A stretch of DNA of 64,000 bases from Annona cherimola. Lineage: Eukaryota > Streptophyta > Magnoliopsida > Magnoliales > Annonaceae. The DNA lies in the NCBI GenBank assembly GCA_030490835.1, contig CM059974.1, positions 8,377,501-8,441,500 of the forward strand. Direction: 5' to 3'. Position numbers and translations under genes: made by a program. The notes beneath the pieces are model-generated. The model was given only the letters and a program-made list of their open reading frames with translations, searched no databases and was not told where the DNA came from. The stretch's first letter is position 1. Each line of letters opens with the position of its first letter. Below, one piece after another: positions 22,607-36,005 of this stretch.

Positions 22607-25600
22607 ATGGCCGCCCCTCTCCATCTCACTACCTCTTTCATCCCTTCCTCCTCAAAACCCCGCCTCACATCTCCTTCTCCGGCAGTTGCCCTTCCTCTAA
22701 ATCACAGGAATGCAAGCCGCATTCGCGCTAAGATCCGAGAGATCTTCATGCCTGCCCTCAGCTCGACGATGACGGAGGGGAAGATCGTGTCTTGGATAAA
22801 ATCCGAAGGCGAGAAGCTGTCCAAGGGCGACAGCGTCGTCGTCGTCGAGTCCGACAAGGCCGACATGGACGTGGAGACGTTCTACGACGGGTACCTTGCG
22901 GCCATCATCGTTGATGAGGGTGGCGTCGCGGCGGTTGGATCGGCTATTGCGCTGCTAGCGGAATCCGAGGAGGAGATATCCGAAGCGAAATTAAAGGCGT
23001 CAACTTCTTCTTCTTCTTCTTCTTCTGCTGCTGCTACCGCTCCTGCCGTTGCCGAAATGTCTGCGGAGAAGTCCGTAACTGCCGCTCCACCGCCGCCAAA
23101 GGCGGAGCTCTTCTCTGCCGCGTCTTCAGCGCATCCGGCTTCTGAGGCAGGGAGGAGGGTCGTGGCAACGCCGTATGCAAAGAAGCTTGCAAAGGACTTG
23201 AAGGTGGACTTGGGATCACTGGCGGGGAGTGGGCCGCTGGGAAGGATTGTCGCGAAGGATGTTGAAGCTGCTGTGGCTGCTGGCGCTTCAGCTGCTGTTG
23301 CTGCAGGTCCTACGGTGAGTGCAAGGCCAGAGAGCGCGAAGGCAGCGCCCGCAGCTGTCGATTTGGGATCTGTTGTTCCTTTCACAACGATGCAAGCTGC
23401 TGTTAGTCGGAACATGTTGGAAAGCTTGGCAGTGCCGACTTTCAGGGTTGGGTATACAATCACTACTGATGCTCTTGACAGTCTCTACAAAAAAGTAAGT
23501 TTTTACAATTGCTCCTTGTGGAATTTGTTGAAAAAGACTGTATCTTGATTGCTCCTTATTAATGTATGATGCAAAGAGGGAGTAATTGGCCAGCGTTCCT
23601 TCCGTCTAACAGTCTGTGCTGGTGGCCCCAACCTTGCATTATTATGACCGTTCAAATGGCGTGCTCTACTCTGGGTGCTGAATTCAGTTCAGAATTTTTT
23701 TTAGACAGTTTTTTTTTTCTGATTTCTGGTTGTCAATTTGTGGTTCAAAGGTCAGCTTGCACGCAAGTTGATAAAAACCTCAAAAGATGGGTGAGAATGT
23801 TGGGTGGAGGAGATTTTCTAATCCATAACTATTATAAGTGATGGCCTGCATTGCAAAATTTGTTGAAGTCTTATGGTGTTTAATGAGGCAGATTGCATTG
23901 TGAGCATGTTCTAAACCCAACATCAAATTATTCACTCTGTTTGCATTAATTTTCAATGTGCTTTGCTGGTCTGTTTTCGTCACTGCCATTTTTCTTTTAG
24001 AAGTACGTTTGTCTGATGAGTCTATCATTCTTAGTAGGTCAACCAGGACGTGCTCACTGAATATCTCATCAACTGAACTATGCTGTTTTTTATTAACATT
24101 TACTGCCAAGCCTTTGACGTGCCTTGCATGAGCTGCTAGACTGAGTATTTCTCATGGCCTAACAGAAGGATGGCATCAATTTTACTGGAAGATGGGCCCA
24201 TCTGCACAAAAATGCTTGGTTAATATCACTGTAATTTTGAGGAACTGTTGATGTTTCTTGCTGTTTTTATTTTCTGCCTGGTTTCAACTTTCAAGAATTG
24301 TTCTTGAGTAGATTGCTTTTATGTTATCACTTTTAAGGGGTAGCCTTTTTCTCTGGTTGTTTCCGTGGTTGGATATTTACCGTCTCTGTTGGGAAAACAG
24401 ATTAAATCAAAAGGGGTGACAATGACCGCATTGCTTGCGAAGGCTACTGCTCTGGCTTTGGTCAGGCACCCAGTTGTGAATTCTAGCTGCAGAGATGGAA
24501 AGAGCTTTACTTACAACAGCAGCATTAATATTGCAGTTGCTGTGGCCATGGATGGGGGTTTGATTACCCCAGTTCTTCAAGATGCAGACAAGGTCTTTAT
24601 TACTGATATCATTTTGCCTTATTGTTTTTGGTCTAGTGAGTGTTAAATTTTTATCTTAGTTGATATATCCATGTTATTGGTGCTTTTTCTAGGTCGACAT
24701 TTATACATTATCAAGGAAATGGAAAGAGCTAGTTGACAAGGCCAGGGCAAAGCAGCTACAACCTAATGAGTACAGCACAGGTATTTGTTAGTATGTGCCT
24801 TTTTGTTGACAATGTTGATTAGTTTGAGATAATATCTTTTTTTTTAAAAAAAATGTTTTGGTGGTCCTTTTCTTTTCTCCCCCAAATTGTTGCCCTTTCT
24901 TTTTGAGCCATGTTGAATATCTAGTTGGCCTTCTCATTAATCTGCCAATTCCAAATTAGCCTGTATAGTTTTTAAAATTATGTATAATTTATACTACTTC
25001 TAAAGGGAACAACTGTGGCCAGAAACTGCACCTATTAGGATGATGAATTTATCTAAATAGAATGTGTGAAGGGAACAAGTAGAAAGCTGGAAACAGCATT
25101 GTTAGGGATTACTAAGAAATATGTGAATGAGTCTAGCTTACCGAGCATAGAGCACAAGATATGATCCAAGGGAAAATTTCCCAAAGAATATTTCTGAAAG
25201 AACCATTTAGCAATAAAAACAATCTTTCCCAATCACATCAATCCTGACTGAATGGGTGTTTCATGACTTTGTTAGTTTAAACACGTGACCTGAGTATTAC
25301 ATTTCGAGCCACTTGAAGATTAGGAAGCCACATTTTTAACATTGAAATTATTTTATTGGAATTGTGTTATCTGTCAGCTTGTAGTTATTAGCATTTGGCG
25401 TCTTTAAACATTTTAATATAGATAATGTCAATAAATTGGTAGTCCTAGATGCATAGCAACTCTTGGAACATAAAACTAATTCATGTAGGACACAAGAACC
25501 TTTTATGCAGACATTTCCAGCAGTTTTAGGCACATAGATAAGGATTAAGTGCAACAAATTACAGTGGCAAAAAATGTTCAGTGGCCCGTTTCATATATGT

Positions 25601-26944
25601 TGTGTGATTCTCAGGCATCCAAATGTACACATTATGGAAAACTATAATATTAACCATGTATTGTTTTGCTCTATCATCCAATGATGATGTTCAAGTGCAT
25701 TTCTTCTGATCGCTTCTGGGTAGCTTCCATTGGTAAAGATTGTAATAAAAATGCCACATAGTGTCAAGTGTGTGCACTATGCAGTAAAGGGGGAAATTGT
25801 TGTATTATGTGAACTGTATATCAGTTCAGGTAGCAATGACAACTAGCTTGGGTAGGTCATACCAGTATAAGGCAAAACCATGCTTAAAACCTGATATGGA
25901 GTGCCAATGAATTTCCTTAATCGATTTTATAAATTTTACTAATTTAGAGCAACCATTGAAAGTTCCCTCAGGGCCGTTTTCATATGTCATTTCTGAACAA
26001 TGGAAAAAAATTTCTTGGTGGGATATTTGCAGAAATACTAAAATTTCAGATGATTCATTTAGACACTTGAATGTTTTCAGAACGAACTGTTGATGTGTGT
26101 TTGTATATATATAAATTTTATAGCAAATGGTTTACATGTTGAAAAAACCACTTTAAAGTTGTTATTTACATCAAATTATTTTATTACGTTAAATTTGTAC
26201 CATTTTTAGATGGGGTACATACACATATCTGATTGGGAAAATTGATATGGTAATAGAATACATTATTCTAAATACAATGAGTGGTGTAAATTATGATTTT
26301 ATCATCGTGTGGGGCCCATTTCAACGCCACTGCACCGTAATTACGATGCAGTGGTGCTGCACTTGAATATTTTCATATATATATATATATATATATATTG
26401 ATGAAAATACTGTTGATATTTGATAATGCTTGGAATGAGGTTATGTGGATTGGTGCAGGAACATTTACGCTTTCCAACCTAGGAATGTTTGGTGTTGATC
26501 GTTTTGATGCAATTCTACCTCCAGGGACTGTGAGTATTTCTAAGTGAACTGCTTTCATTTGTACTTTCTATTCTGCTAGGTGAATCTGATAAGTTGAAAT
26601 CCCCTCATTAAGTAAAAGACTGATTCTGAAATTTGCAACTGAGTCGTCTTCAGGGAGCAATCATGGCTGTCGGGGCATCCCAACCTACTGTAGTTGCTAC
26701 GAAGGATGGCCGAATTGGTAGGAAAAATCAGATGCAGGTGATTATTCTTTCATCCTGGCTCTTATGAAAACTACTGTTGTGCAGTCAACCTTTTGCATCT
26801 ATTGCCTTACTAAGTTGGGGAGGCTGTGCATGGTTACAGGTGAATGTCACTGCTGATCATCGTATTATATATGGTGCTGACTTGGCTTCTTTCTTGCAAA
26901 CTTTGGCAAAAATCATCGAGGATCCTAAGGATCTCACTTTCTAG
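22607..26944 (+). CDS. LTA2: Plastid pyruvate dehydrogenase E2, dihydrolipoyl acetyltransferase (LTA2-like)
   Basis: Exons 22607-23494, 24401-24592, 24693-24780, 26459-26529, 26654-26737 and 26840-26944 give 475 residues, close to Arabidopsis LTA2. E2 passes the acetyl group from lipoamide to CoA, supplying plastid acetyl-CoA for fatty-acid synthesis. Residues 1-45 look like a transit peptide. A single lipoyl domain (about 46-120) has the lipoyl-lysine at K84 in ESDKADMD. A Ser/Ala/Pro-rich linker partly coded by a TCT repeat follows, then the E1/E3-binding domain at about 183-222 (RVVATPYAKKLAKDL), and the catalytic domain from about 255. The active-site motif DHRIIYGADLASFL puts the catalytic His at 448, and the protein ends DPKDLTF. 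One lipoyl domain and a transit peptide separate it from mitochondrial E2. Intron 3 (1.7 kb) contains a relative of the 7347 foldback family. Confidence 0.95.
26100..26400 (+). repeat. Foldback-family relative in E2 intron 3
   Basis: The segment follows the right arm of the 7347 element: ATGTTGAAAAAACCACTTTAAAG, TTTTATTACGTTAAATTTG, ATTGATATGGTAATAGAA, TTCTAAATACAATGAGTGG, GTGGGGCCCA and a CACTGCACCGT end, then a TA microsatellite at about 26378-26399. It is diverged, with no matching second arm seen. Confidence 0.75.
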
Positions 26945-29900
26945 TCTCTTCTTGGACACCATTCGAGTATTCTTCCATCATCTTTTCAGAACAAATTTCC
27001 GGATAGTTGTTAACAGTGTGGTGAATCACTTCAACCATCTTGCACCACGCCTTCAATCGAGCAGGCTAGCCAACATTAGTTTTCTTACAAATTGGGGTTT
27101 AGGCCTTTGATTTATTGGAAAGGGGCAAATGTCCATTTGCTCCATCAGTTCATCAAAATTTAGGATTTAGGACTGAATTGTTGAAGAATTGGAGCTTCAG
27201 TTTGTTACGTTCCAAACATCAGCGGCCTTGCTTTTCTGTCTGGTATGAGTGGGTTTTAATTTACTTCGTCAATCTTATTTTATTTCTCTTCAATCTTCAA
27301 GCTGTTCCTTAATAACTTCAGTTCAAAATTGTGTAACAGCAACTATTCCCATATAGTCTCTTTTTAGATCTTTTTTAGCATCCTTATCCCTCTTGGAAGA
27401 TGCAGGATCGAAACAGTGAAAGGTTCAGAGTAGGACTACCCATATCATAACTTGGAATTATTTTTTCCCTCTGGTAAGTGACCATTAAGCATGACGCATA
27501 GAACGTATAAATCTAAAAAAACAATCATTGAGGTCATGGGCTATTAGCCTTATAATGTGATATTGTTAGTTCTGGTCTAGCAACTCGGCCACACGGTTTT
27601 AAAACATATTATAGCATATTTAACTTGTGATTCATTTATAAACTATTAGGAATTTTCTTCCCTTTTCGATAAGGGATTTAGTTTTGGGCTATTGCGGGAA
27701 TTTAATTACAATTTACAAATCAGGGCATGTTTGGCATTAGGCAAGCGTGGCAAGGGATAACATGACCTGGTAAACACGTTTTTCAACAATTGATTTTATA
27801 ATCAAATCACTATTTTTAGAACTGTGTTTTTATATTCTAATCATTTTTAGTTATAATTATCCTGTTTATTTCATCTTTACCTTTATTATTTCACATTTAT
27901 TGCATAATTATTAAAATATTTTCTTTCCCACTGCTATCCTCTATCACAATTTTTTCCAATTTTACAATCTCAAACTTGCCCTTAGGTTTGTGATCCTGAT
28001 GGCTCGTAGATCTTTCATCCCCGCGGAGCATTTTATCAGGGTTGTAAAATGATCAATAGACAGAAATTTAGTAGTCAGGAGTACCTCTTCAACTCCATTC
28101 TCGTAAAAAAAGATCCACGCTATGTATTCGAGATCGTTGATTGCTTGTGCCCCTGTGGCTCACCTTAAAAACATATATGCTGTTCACTAGTATTGCCTAT
28201 CCTGTTACAGTGTTACTAGTCTTGCGATTCTTACCAACGTGATCATCTCCGGCCGGTTGCAATGGGCAAGAATTGTGTCGACAGTAAAACATGTATTTTA
28301 TTTTTAAATTTTTTTATCCATATGTCCATTTACACCTCCTGTACAAAATGGTATAATTTTTGGAATCTTAAAATGGATAAAATCATATAACCATTTTCAA
28401 AATTTTAAATAAAATGCAAATATATTCTTAAAATTTCATTTGCCAAAATTCGCTAGGCCCTATATGAATAAAAAAAATTAACGAAATAAAAAATATGTTG
28501 ATGGAGGAATGCAAAAACTGTTTATTGAGTTTGCCCGTGAATGATCATGGTGCCCATAAAATAGCCATTGCATTTGTTAAGACAAATAACATGAGTAATG
28601 ATTCAATATTTCTAAGCCAAAATACTCATTTATGCCAACATAAGTATATAAGATAACAATGATTCAATACATCTGAGCCTCCCCGCAGCCCCTTTTTTTT
28701 ATTTAAAATCTAAAGTTATAACGCATTTATTATATTTAACACACATCATTTTTTCATGTTACTAAAAACAATCTTCACTGGATACTTGTATCTTGTAAAA
28801 AAATAACATTTTTTTAATAGCGAATATATAATTATTAAAATTTTCGAAAAAATATGTATAGTAAATAAAAGTTTGTAACCCATGCATTTTTGAATCATCA
28901 ATAAGGGCACATGGATTAACAGAAAAATAGTTTAGATTTTAAGCAAATATCTTAAAAATAAAAAAGCAAGGGGTGCAAGCCGTTGCATTAAATCATTACT
29001 CTTTATATTAAAGTTAAGCCGTTACTACATGCTTTATTTTAAATATTATATAATTTTGATTTTAATCAAACCAATAAGCGGCTGAAACTTAGACGCACAC
29101 GTATTGACAGGAAATATGAAGGTGTAACGATCATATCTCATAAATAATTAAATATGATAAAATTTCACATTTTAGATTTTTTTTTTGGCGTGTTTAGAAA
29201 TTTTTACATAAGAATTTTTGATAAGGAAAAAAATGTGATATGATAGAAGTAATAATGAAAAATAAAAAATAATGTTAAAATAAACAGATTAATTTATGAA
29301 TAATTATATGAAAATAATTGAAAAGTAGAATTGTATAGAAAATGTGAACAAATGATTAAAAAAAACAATTATAAATAGTAAAAAAATTTGAATTAAAAAT
29401 CGTCGATTTGAAAAGTTTTTAATGTTGCCCAAACATGCTTTTTGATTACAAAATTGACCATTTAAATTTCACAGTGATATATGAGTAAATCCCACTTCCC
29501 TTCTGCATAGAACTTCAGATGGATCCCAGAGCTCTGTATCATGTTTTATCGTCTTTTTGTTGATGGCGAATTTAGGTGACGTTTGACATTGTATAAAAGT
29601 GGGAGAAAGTGGAAATCTATTTTCCAATGCTATTGCTTCATTAATAATGATGGTTTTTTTTTCTATTTTTACTCTTATTTTTTAATCATTTTTATTACTA
29701 ACTATTTCCATCAAACTTATTTATTTCAATTCTACTTTTATTATTCTCTATCAATCACATAATTTTCATTTTTAATTTCCTACCCATTCCACACTCAGCG
29801 CTAAAATTCGAATCCCCAGGCGTTCCTTACTCTGACCAGTTTTTAACGGAATACTCCATGAGTAATCTCTGGAAGACTGGAATCTGTTCTGTGGATACCT

Positions 29901-31080
29901 GACCCATCTCATGCACGTGCCAGGTGCGCTTCTGCGTGCTCAAAGAGGAAAATAGGACTTGAAAAAAAGAAGAAGAGGAAAATAGGAAGGTATAAGGAAA
30001 ACGGAGTAAGTAACATCAATCCAGTCCGCAGATCGGGCTTGTAAAAGGATCCATTTGAATTTCGGCCGTTGGATACCGTTTTGAGACTCGTAAGTGGAAC
30101 GTTTTATCGGAGGTTAAGATATAAAAAACACATTCTAATCACGCGATGATGCTAGCACATCGCTTGATACAGGGAAGCCAAAAAATATATATTTTTATTA
30201 TTATCATAAATATGTGAGTCTCAGTTTGACCAGTTTACATCTTAAATTTCATATTTTAATTATATATTATTTTTTAACAGTAAAATTTGAGCATGTATCC
30301 ATGGGAATGGATGGATAAATGCGCATGTGTCTATGTTTTTATTTTAAAATAAAAATGTAAAATTTGAAAAAAGATCTGAAGTAAGTCTGTATCTATAAAA
30401 GAATTTTTTTTTCCGTGACCAGAACAAGATCGCAGTCCATGAAATCGATCGGATTTTTTTCCCATACGTCTTCCCAAGTGCTGGCTTTTAAAATTTTAAT
30501 GCATTCGTGTTATTGCAACTTGAAACCGCAAACGCAATTAATAATTCCTAAATGGTTTGCGCACTGTCGGCGACTTGGCCCTATCTACATCAGCGACAGA
30601 TCAGGAGGCAGCCGCGAATTGCAACTCCCTAAGATAGATTGACCAGACGAATCGTCAATCATGCACACACAATCTTGTCTTGATTCGGTTGAAATATCTG
30701 AACCACTCAATTGGGGTAACTGATGAAAATAGACCCAATTACCAAATTAAAGAAATCAAAGAATTTCAAACAGATAATCGATGATAGCAGTACAAATAGC
30801 AATGATTATGACATAGATTTCTTGGCAAGGGCTGCGATTCTGACGCGTGTTCTGATTAGCGAGAGAGGTCTATCAATTACAACGCGCGCGAATCGCTAGA
30901 GTATTTTAGTCGATCACACGATCTGCGCTACGCGTCTGCACCTCCCTCCATTTCCCAGATCCAAAAAGAAGCCGAAAAATAATAAGACCACCTCTATTCC
31001 TCTGTCCGTCGTCGGTCTCCGCTCTCTTCGGCACCGTCAGATCTCCAACCATACAAAACCCTTCGCCCTCTGCCGTCATT
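26945..31080. other. Intergenic between the E2 and NIPA genes
   Basis: After the E2 3' region (to about 27400) the DNA is AT-rich. Segments at about 27722-27987 and 29577-29800 resemble decayed members of the GTGTGTTT MITE family. 28540-29010 contains an AT-rich repeat whose pieces also appear near 56380-56800. GC rises from about 30800, where the NIPA promoter begins. No supported gene. Confidence 0.4.
29187..29438 (+). mobile_element. Decayed GTGTGTTT-family MITE
   Basis: It begins GGCGTGTTTAGAAATTTTT and ends GCCCAAACATGC, with internal landmarks AATGTGATATGATAGAAGTAATAATG, ATAATGTTAAAATAAACAGATTA and AATTGAAAAGTAGAATTG in family order. The termini have lost several bases of the family consensus. 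Confidence 0.55.
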
Positions 31081-31137
31081 TTCCTAGACAGGAGCTTTCA
31101 TTCCACCTCCCTTCGCCGCAGAAATCGGGAGATGGAA

Positions 31138-31181
31138 GCCACTGCGGAGAATTGCCGCGACTGATGCTTCTCCGCAGTGGC
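31138..31181 (+). promoter_or_regulatory. Perfect 14-bp stem-loop in the NIPA leader
   Basis: GCCACTGCGGAGAA at 31138-31151 is exactly complementary to TTCTCCGCAGTGGC at 31168-31181, with a 16-base loop. It is GC-rich, lies about 80-120 bases before the NIPA ATG, and ends one base before an upstream ATG. It looks like a stable hairpin in the mRNA leader, provided transcription starts upstream of it. Confidence 0.6.
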
Positions 31182-31182
31182 C

Positions 31183-31218
31183 ATGGATCTGACGGCATGG
31201 ACAGTTATGATAGCGTGA
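31183..31218 (+). other. Upstream open reading frame, 11 codons plus stop
   Basis: ATG at 31183 runs 11 codons to TGA at 31216-31218, ending 40 bases before the NIPA start codon at 31259. The ATG has C at -3 and G at +4, a moderate context. Short uORFs often reduce or condition translation of the main frame. Use depends on the true transcription start. Confidence 0.5.
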
Positions 31219-31258
31219 CTCCATCAGGTGGAGTGGGGAGAACGACAGCCATTGAGCA

Positions 31259-34200
31259 ATGGCGGCGGCGGGCAAGGGAGGCTGGGTGTCCGCATACAAG
31301 GCCATGTCCTCAGACAATGTAAAAGGTCTTGTTTTGGCGCTCTCGTCGAGCGTCTTCATTGGCGCCAGCTTCATCGTCAAGAAGAAGGGTTTGAAGAAGG
31401 CTGGCACATCTGGAGTTAGAGCTGGTAATTGGAAATATGTCAAAATGGTGAAAATTTTGTTCTGGACAATGAATTTTGGTAATAGTTTCTTTGTAAAGAG
31501 AAGATGAGATCTTTAGTTTCATGATTAATTTGGGTACTTCGAAAGTAGATTTGTGCTTGATCCTGCATTACGTGAGATCAGGTTGATGCTGGATGCATTC
31601 TGCTTTTCGTGAAATAGTTGAAATCAGATTTATGCTTGATGCTGCATTCTTTCTGAATTGGAGGATGCGATCTAAATGGGATCGGGATTTTTGTTTGTTA
31701 AGATTGGAATTTTCTGATGGTCTTCTAGTGAACAGTGTAGTTCTACCATGTACGTCCCTAATTAAACGATAATGCTAGATTCGCTACTTAGGCAACGCAT
31801 GGATGGATTCTGGATTTGCTGCTTAGGCTACGCATGAATGGATGTTCGGTTTGCTGGTTAGGTAACGCATGAATGGAGGCTGGGTTTGCTGCTTAGGCAA
31901 TGCATGAATGGAGGACTGGGCAATGGACGATGTGAGGGTTGCTGTTGTCCTCGGGCTTGCGGGACTCATAGAATAAGAACTCCTGCACTAGAAAACGCAA
32001 TAATACTGCATAATGCGTACAATTGATTTTTTTTTTTTTCTTTCTTTTATTTTTTCTGGTTGTCCGTGGGCTCATCTGTGCATGTTCGCAAAATATCTGG
32101 AATTACATTCTCTTAGCTGTTTGCATTTTTGAAATTCTAGTGCACTTCTTGCACTGAACTTGAGATGGTCAACCATTGATCATGCTTGGGCCCCCCAACT
32201 TCCATATCTTAGACATGGGAGTAAGTATGATGAAATCCCGTGACTTTTATATAGTTCTTAAAGGCTTATCCACCGTCTCTGATTGGCATTGGCAGTATCT
32301 GCCTTTAGCCCAAGATATTTGAGTCGGATTCTCATAAACTATCAGTCTTATGAGTGCAACACCATACTTCTATTCACAAGAGCAAAATATCATCTTAAAG
32401 TATAGCTGAAATGTGACCAACATTATCTATCACATAACTGGCCTTTTTTACATCAGGGTGTGTTTGGTTGGGGGTAAAACTTTTGATGAAAAGTTTTTGA
32501 GGTATAAGTTGTCAAATAGATAGAAAATGATGTAATATAATAGGAGTAATGATGAGGAGTAAAGAGAATAAAGTTAAAATAGATAGATTAGTTGTATGGG
32601 TAGTTTCGTAGAAATGAATGAAAAGTAGGGTAGTTTGTATAGGAAAATGTGAAAAAATAATTAAAAAATAGAGTAGTTATGGAAAGTGAAAAGTTTTGAA
32701 TTGAAAAGTTTTGGTTGATATTTTTTTGCCCCAAACAAACACACCGTCAATTTCTACAACAATTTGACAGTGATTTCTGTTGTTAGCTGACTGCAATCAG
32801 TTGGCTAGGGACTGAATGATGATTTACTTTGTGCTTCTGCATCAAACACCTGATTTTCATGCATGGAGGGTTTTTTCTTTTCTGTGCTTGTGTTTAACTG
32901 CTACTTTATTCTGAAATTAACTCAATGTGCTTTTGTGTCAGCTTTATTTTTTGATATGCATGTGATACCCTCTTACATTTGTACTCTAATAGTTTTTATC
33001 CAGGTGCCAATTTTTTGGTAATGGATCTCATTAAAAGTAAGTGCCTTTCTTCGGATTTTGCAGGTGTTGGAGGCTATTCTTACTTATATGAGCCACTGTG
33101 GTGGGCAGGCATGATAACAAGTAAGTTTTTGCATTTCTGAACGCCAGACTCTGTAGATTCTTTATTAAAATTACCATTGTGGATCTGGATCTTTGTGAGA
33201 AAACTAGAGGCAGAACTACTTTAATTTATTGCAACTACTAGATGTGGTACGTTGTTTTAATATATATTTTTTTTGCCGGGATGACTCAGTTCTGAATGAT
33301 GTAAATTGGTTCATCCTGCTTGGCATCTTTTTAAGATGGTTAATGCAAATGTTCAGGAAGTTTCCTTGCATGGTATATTAGTGGAGACTGTACTATTTTT
33401 TTGCTCATATTTGTAATTTTCTATCTTGAAGCTAATAAAATTTACGCCACTACTGTTGAGGTCAGTTGAAATTAATTGACTTGTTAGCATGATTGTATGT
33501 ACTCTTATTTTCATTTGGAAAGCAAATAAGCGGTTAACTGAATTTTGGTTATTGGAGGTGAGATCCTGGCCATCGTTTAATCCGTTGAAACTTTTGCTTT
33601 AATTGTTGCAACGTGGGCCTGGGGATTAATAAATCATGAGAAATGTGATGAATGTGACATGTAATGATCTGGTAGAAGCTTTTAGGGTCAATTTAGTTCA
33701 CGAGTTTTTGATTCCCACAAAATTCATAATTATCACAGATGGCCGATCCCTGATGACTGAATTTCAGGGCTGGGGCCTTTAAAGTATTAGAGTTGCCTGG
33801 AAACCTCTTCCTTCTGAATATCACTGTTTATTGCTTCTTCGATTTTGATTATGTAAATGTGGAAGTCAGTGAAATTGACACACTGACTAAGCATCAGAAA
33901 TGACCAAAGAAGAGATTTGAACTCCCATAGATATGGTCGCATACAATCCTTTGTCCAATTGCATGTGGCAACACAAAAAGGATACATGTCTAAAATTCAA
34001 AAAATTTCATGAGCAAACTACCCTTTGTGGAACTGGTAGCATTTTTAGTGTTACTTCAGAAGATGTTACAAGCAGTTCTATTACATATTTAGAACACTGG
34101 AAAAACTGTTTTTCTTATGTTCAGTGGATAACGCAATTCAATTTTAGAGAGTTTCTTTATTCCCATTTATCTTGTTATTTCTCCATATAAGGCTATTTAC

Positions 34201-35970
34201 AACTAGCCAATTGAGGGTGTGTTTAAGAATGAATAAAACTTTTGAAAAAAGTTTTATTGTAAAAGTTTTTGAAATGGGAGAAAATAATGTAATATGACAG
34301 AGGTAATGATGATGTGTGAAGAAAATAAAGTTAAAATGGATAGAGTAGTTGCGCAAGTAGTTGTGAAGAGTAAAAAGTTTGACAACTTCTCGTGATTGCC
34401 AAACACATAGTAAGAATTCTCAGGTGACGTATTAGCGGTGCATCATAGATGTGGATTTTGCAAGATGATAGAATTCACTTGGCTTTTTTTGAAGGAGCTC
34501 AAGAAATACTCTATTTAGGACTTCAGTCTAAGTTCATGCAAGTTGAAACCTTTGAGAGATCAAAAAGAAGACCTGGAAGGATTTTACGCGAGGAGCATTA
34601 ACAGGTGATGAGATTAGGGGAAGAGGACTTAGCATGTGCACACAAGGCCAAGAAATGCTCTTGTTAGGGTCTGAAAGCTAGTTTGTTCAGTTGAAGTCTC
34701 TAGAAGTGCAAGGAGAAGATCCAGAAGTATGTCACTGGAGGTGCCATGAAAAGACTTGAAGACCCATAGCTTAATAATAATGCTCAAGACAAAGCAGAGT
34801 TCATGGTGATGATGGACTGATTTTGGTGGAAATATCAGTGTTGAAGAATATTGATGATATACTGAATGGTTTCTCATTAGCTTGTGATTCTGAAATATAT
34901 CCCATAGCCTTGTTAGAAAGGTGTCACAAACAAAGGAACTTTGCTGACATTATGTTCAGTATTTGGGTTTTTTTAAGATTTCCTTAATCTCTCTCTCTCT
35001 CTCTACCATTAGCACATATTTGAAAATTAGCTTGTCATTAAGCTCTCTGATTTAGACATAGTCTTTAAAGTTTGAAGATTACTTGCCATAGTCGACATTG
35101 ATAAACTAGTTCACTTGTGGCAGTGATTGTTGGGGAAGTTGCTAACTTTGCAGCATATGCATTTGCGCCAGCAATTCTTGTCACTCCTCTTGGTGCTCTC
35201 AGCATAATTATCAGGTGTGAAGCAATCTTGCATGCCATATTGTGTCCAATGCTCCATGGCATTAACTTTTGCAGCATCTTGCAGCGCAGCATTGGCACAT
35301 GTCATGTTACGGGAGAAGCTTCATATTTTTGGTATTCTTGGCTGCGTTCTTTGTGTGGTGGGGTCAACAACGATTGTTTTGCATGCTCCCCAGGAGCGTA
35401 CAATAGATTCTGTGACAGAAGTTTGGGATCTTGCTACAGAGCCTGGTACTTGTTTCATTTCATTGCATCCTAGTTTGTGGGATTCCTTTTAGTCAGCCAA
35501 AATGTTTCTTTTAACAGAATCAAGTTTCCAGTTTCTTTGTGTTACACTTCTAATATGATGGACTTATGGTTTTTGCATGCTTTGCAGCTTTTCTTTTGTA
35601 TGCAGCAGCAGTCATAGTGGCTGCTTTGGTGCTTATATTTCATTTTATTCCTCAGTATGGACAGACACATGTAATGGTGTATATTGGGGTTTGTTCGCTT
35701 ATAGGTTCCCTGTCGGTATGTATTTGATTAACAACAATCGATTAGTAGCTTTCGCATATGCTTCTTTTCCAAATCTTTTTATTTCTAATTTGGCACACTG
35801 AGTCACTGACAGGTTATGAGTGTCAAGGCGCTTGGAATTGCTTTAAAGCTGACATTTTCCGGAATGAATCAATTAATTTATCCGCAGACCTGGTTATTCA
35901 CTATAGTTGTTGCTGCTTGTGTGGTTACTCAAATGAACTATTTAAACAAGGTACTGGGATTCCCTCCCTC

Positions 35971-36005
<35 letters not shown>

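Noticed and set aside
22882..23463. A 193-codon minus-strand open frame rich in Ala and Ser
   Set aside because: It is antisense to the lipoyl, linker and binding-domain exon of the plastid E2 gene; GC bias removes stops on the opposite strand.
31084..31443. A 119-codon minus-strand open frame overlapping the NIPA start
   Set aside because: It covers the leader and first exon of NIPA on the other strand and has no protein-like signature of its own.
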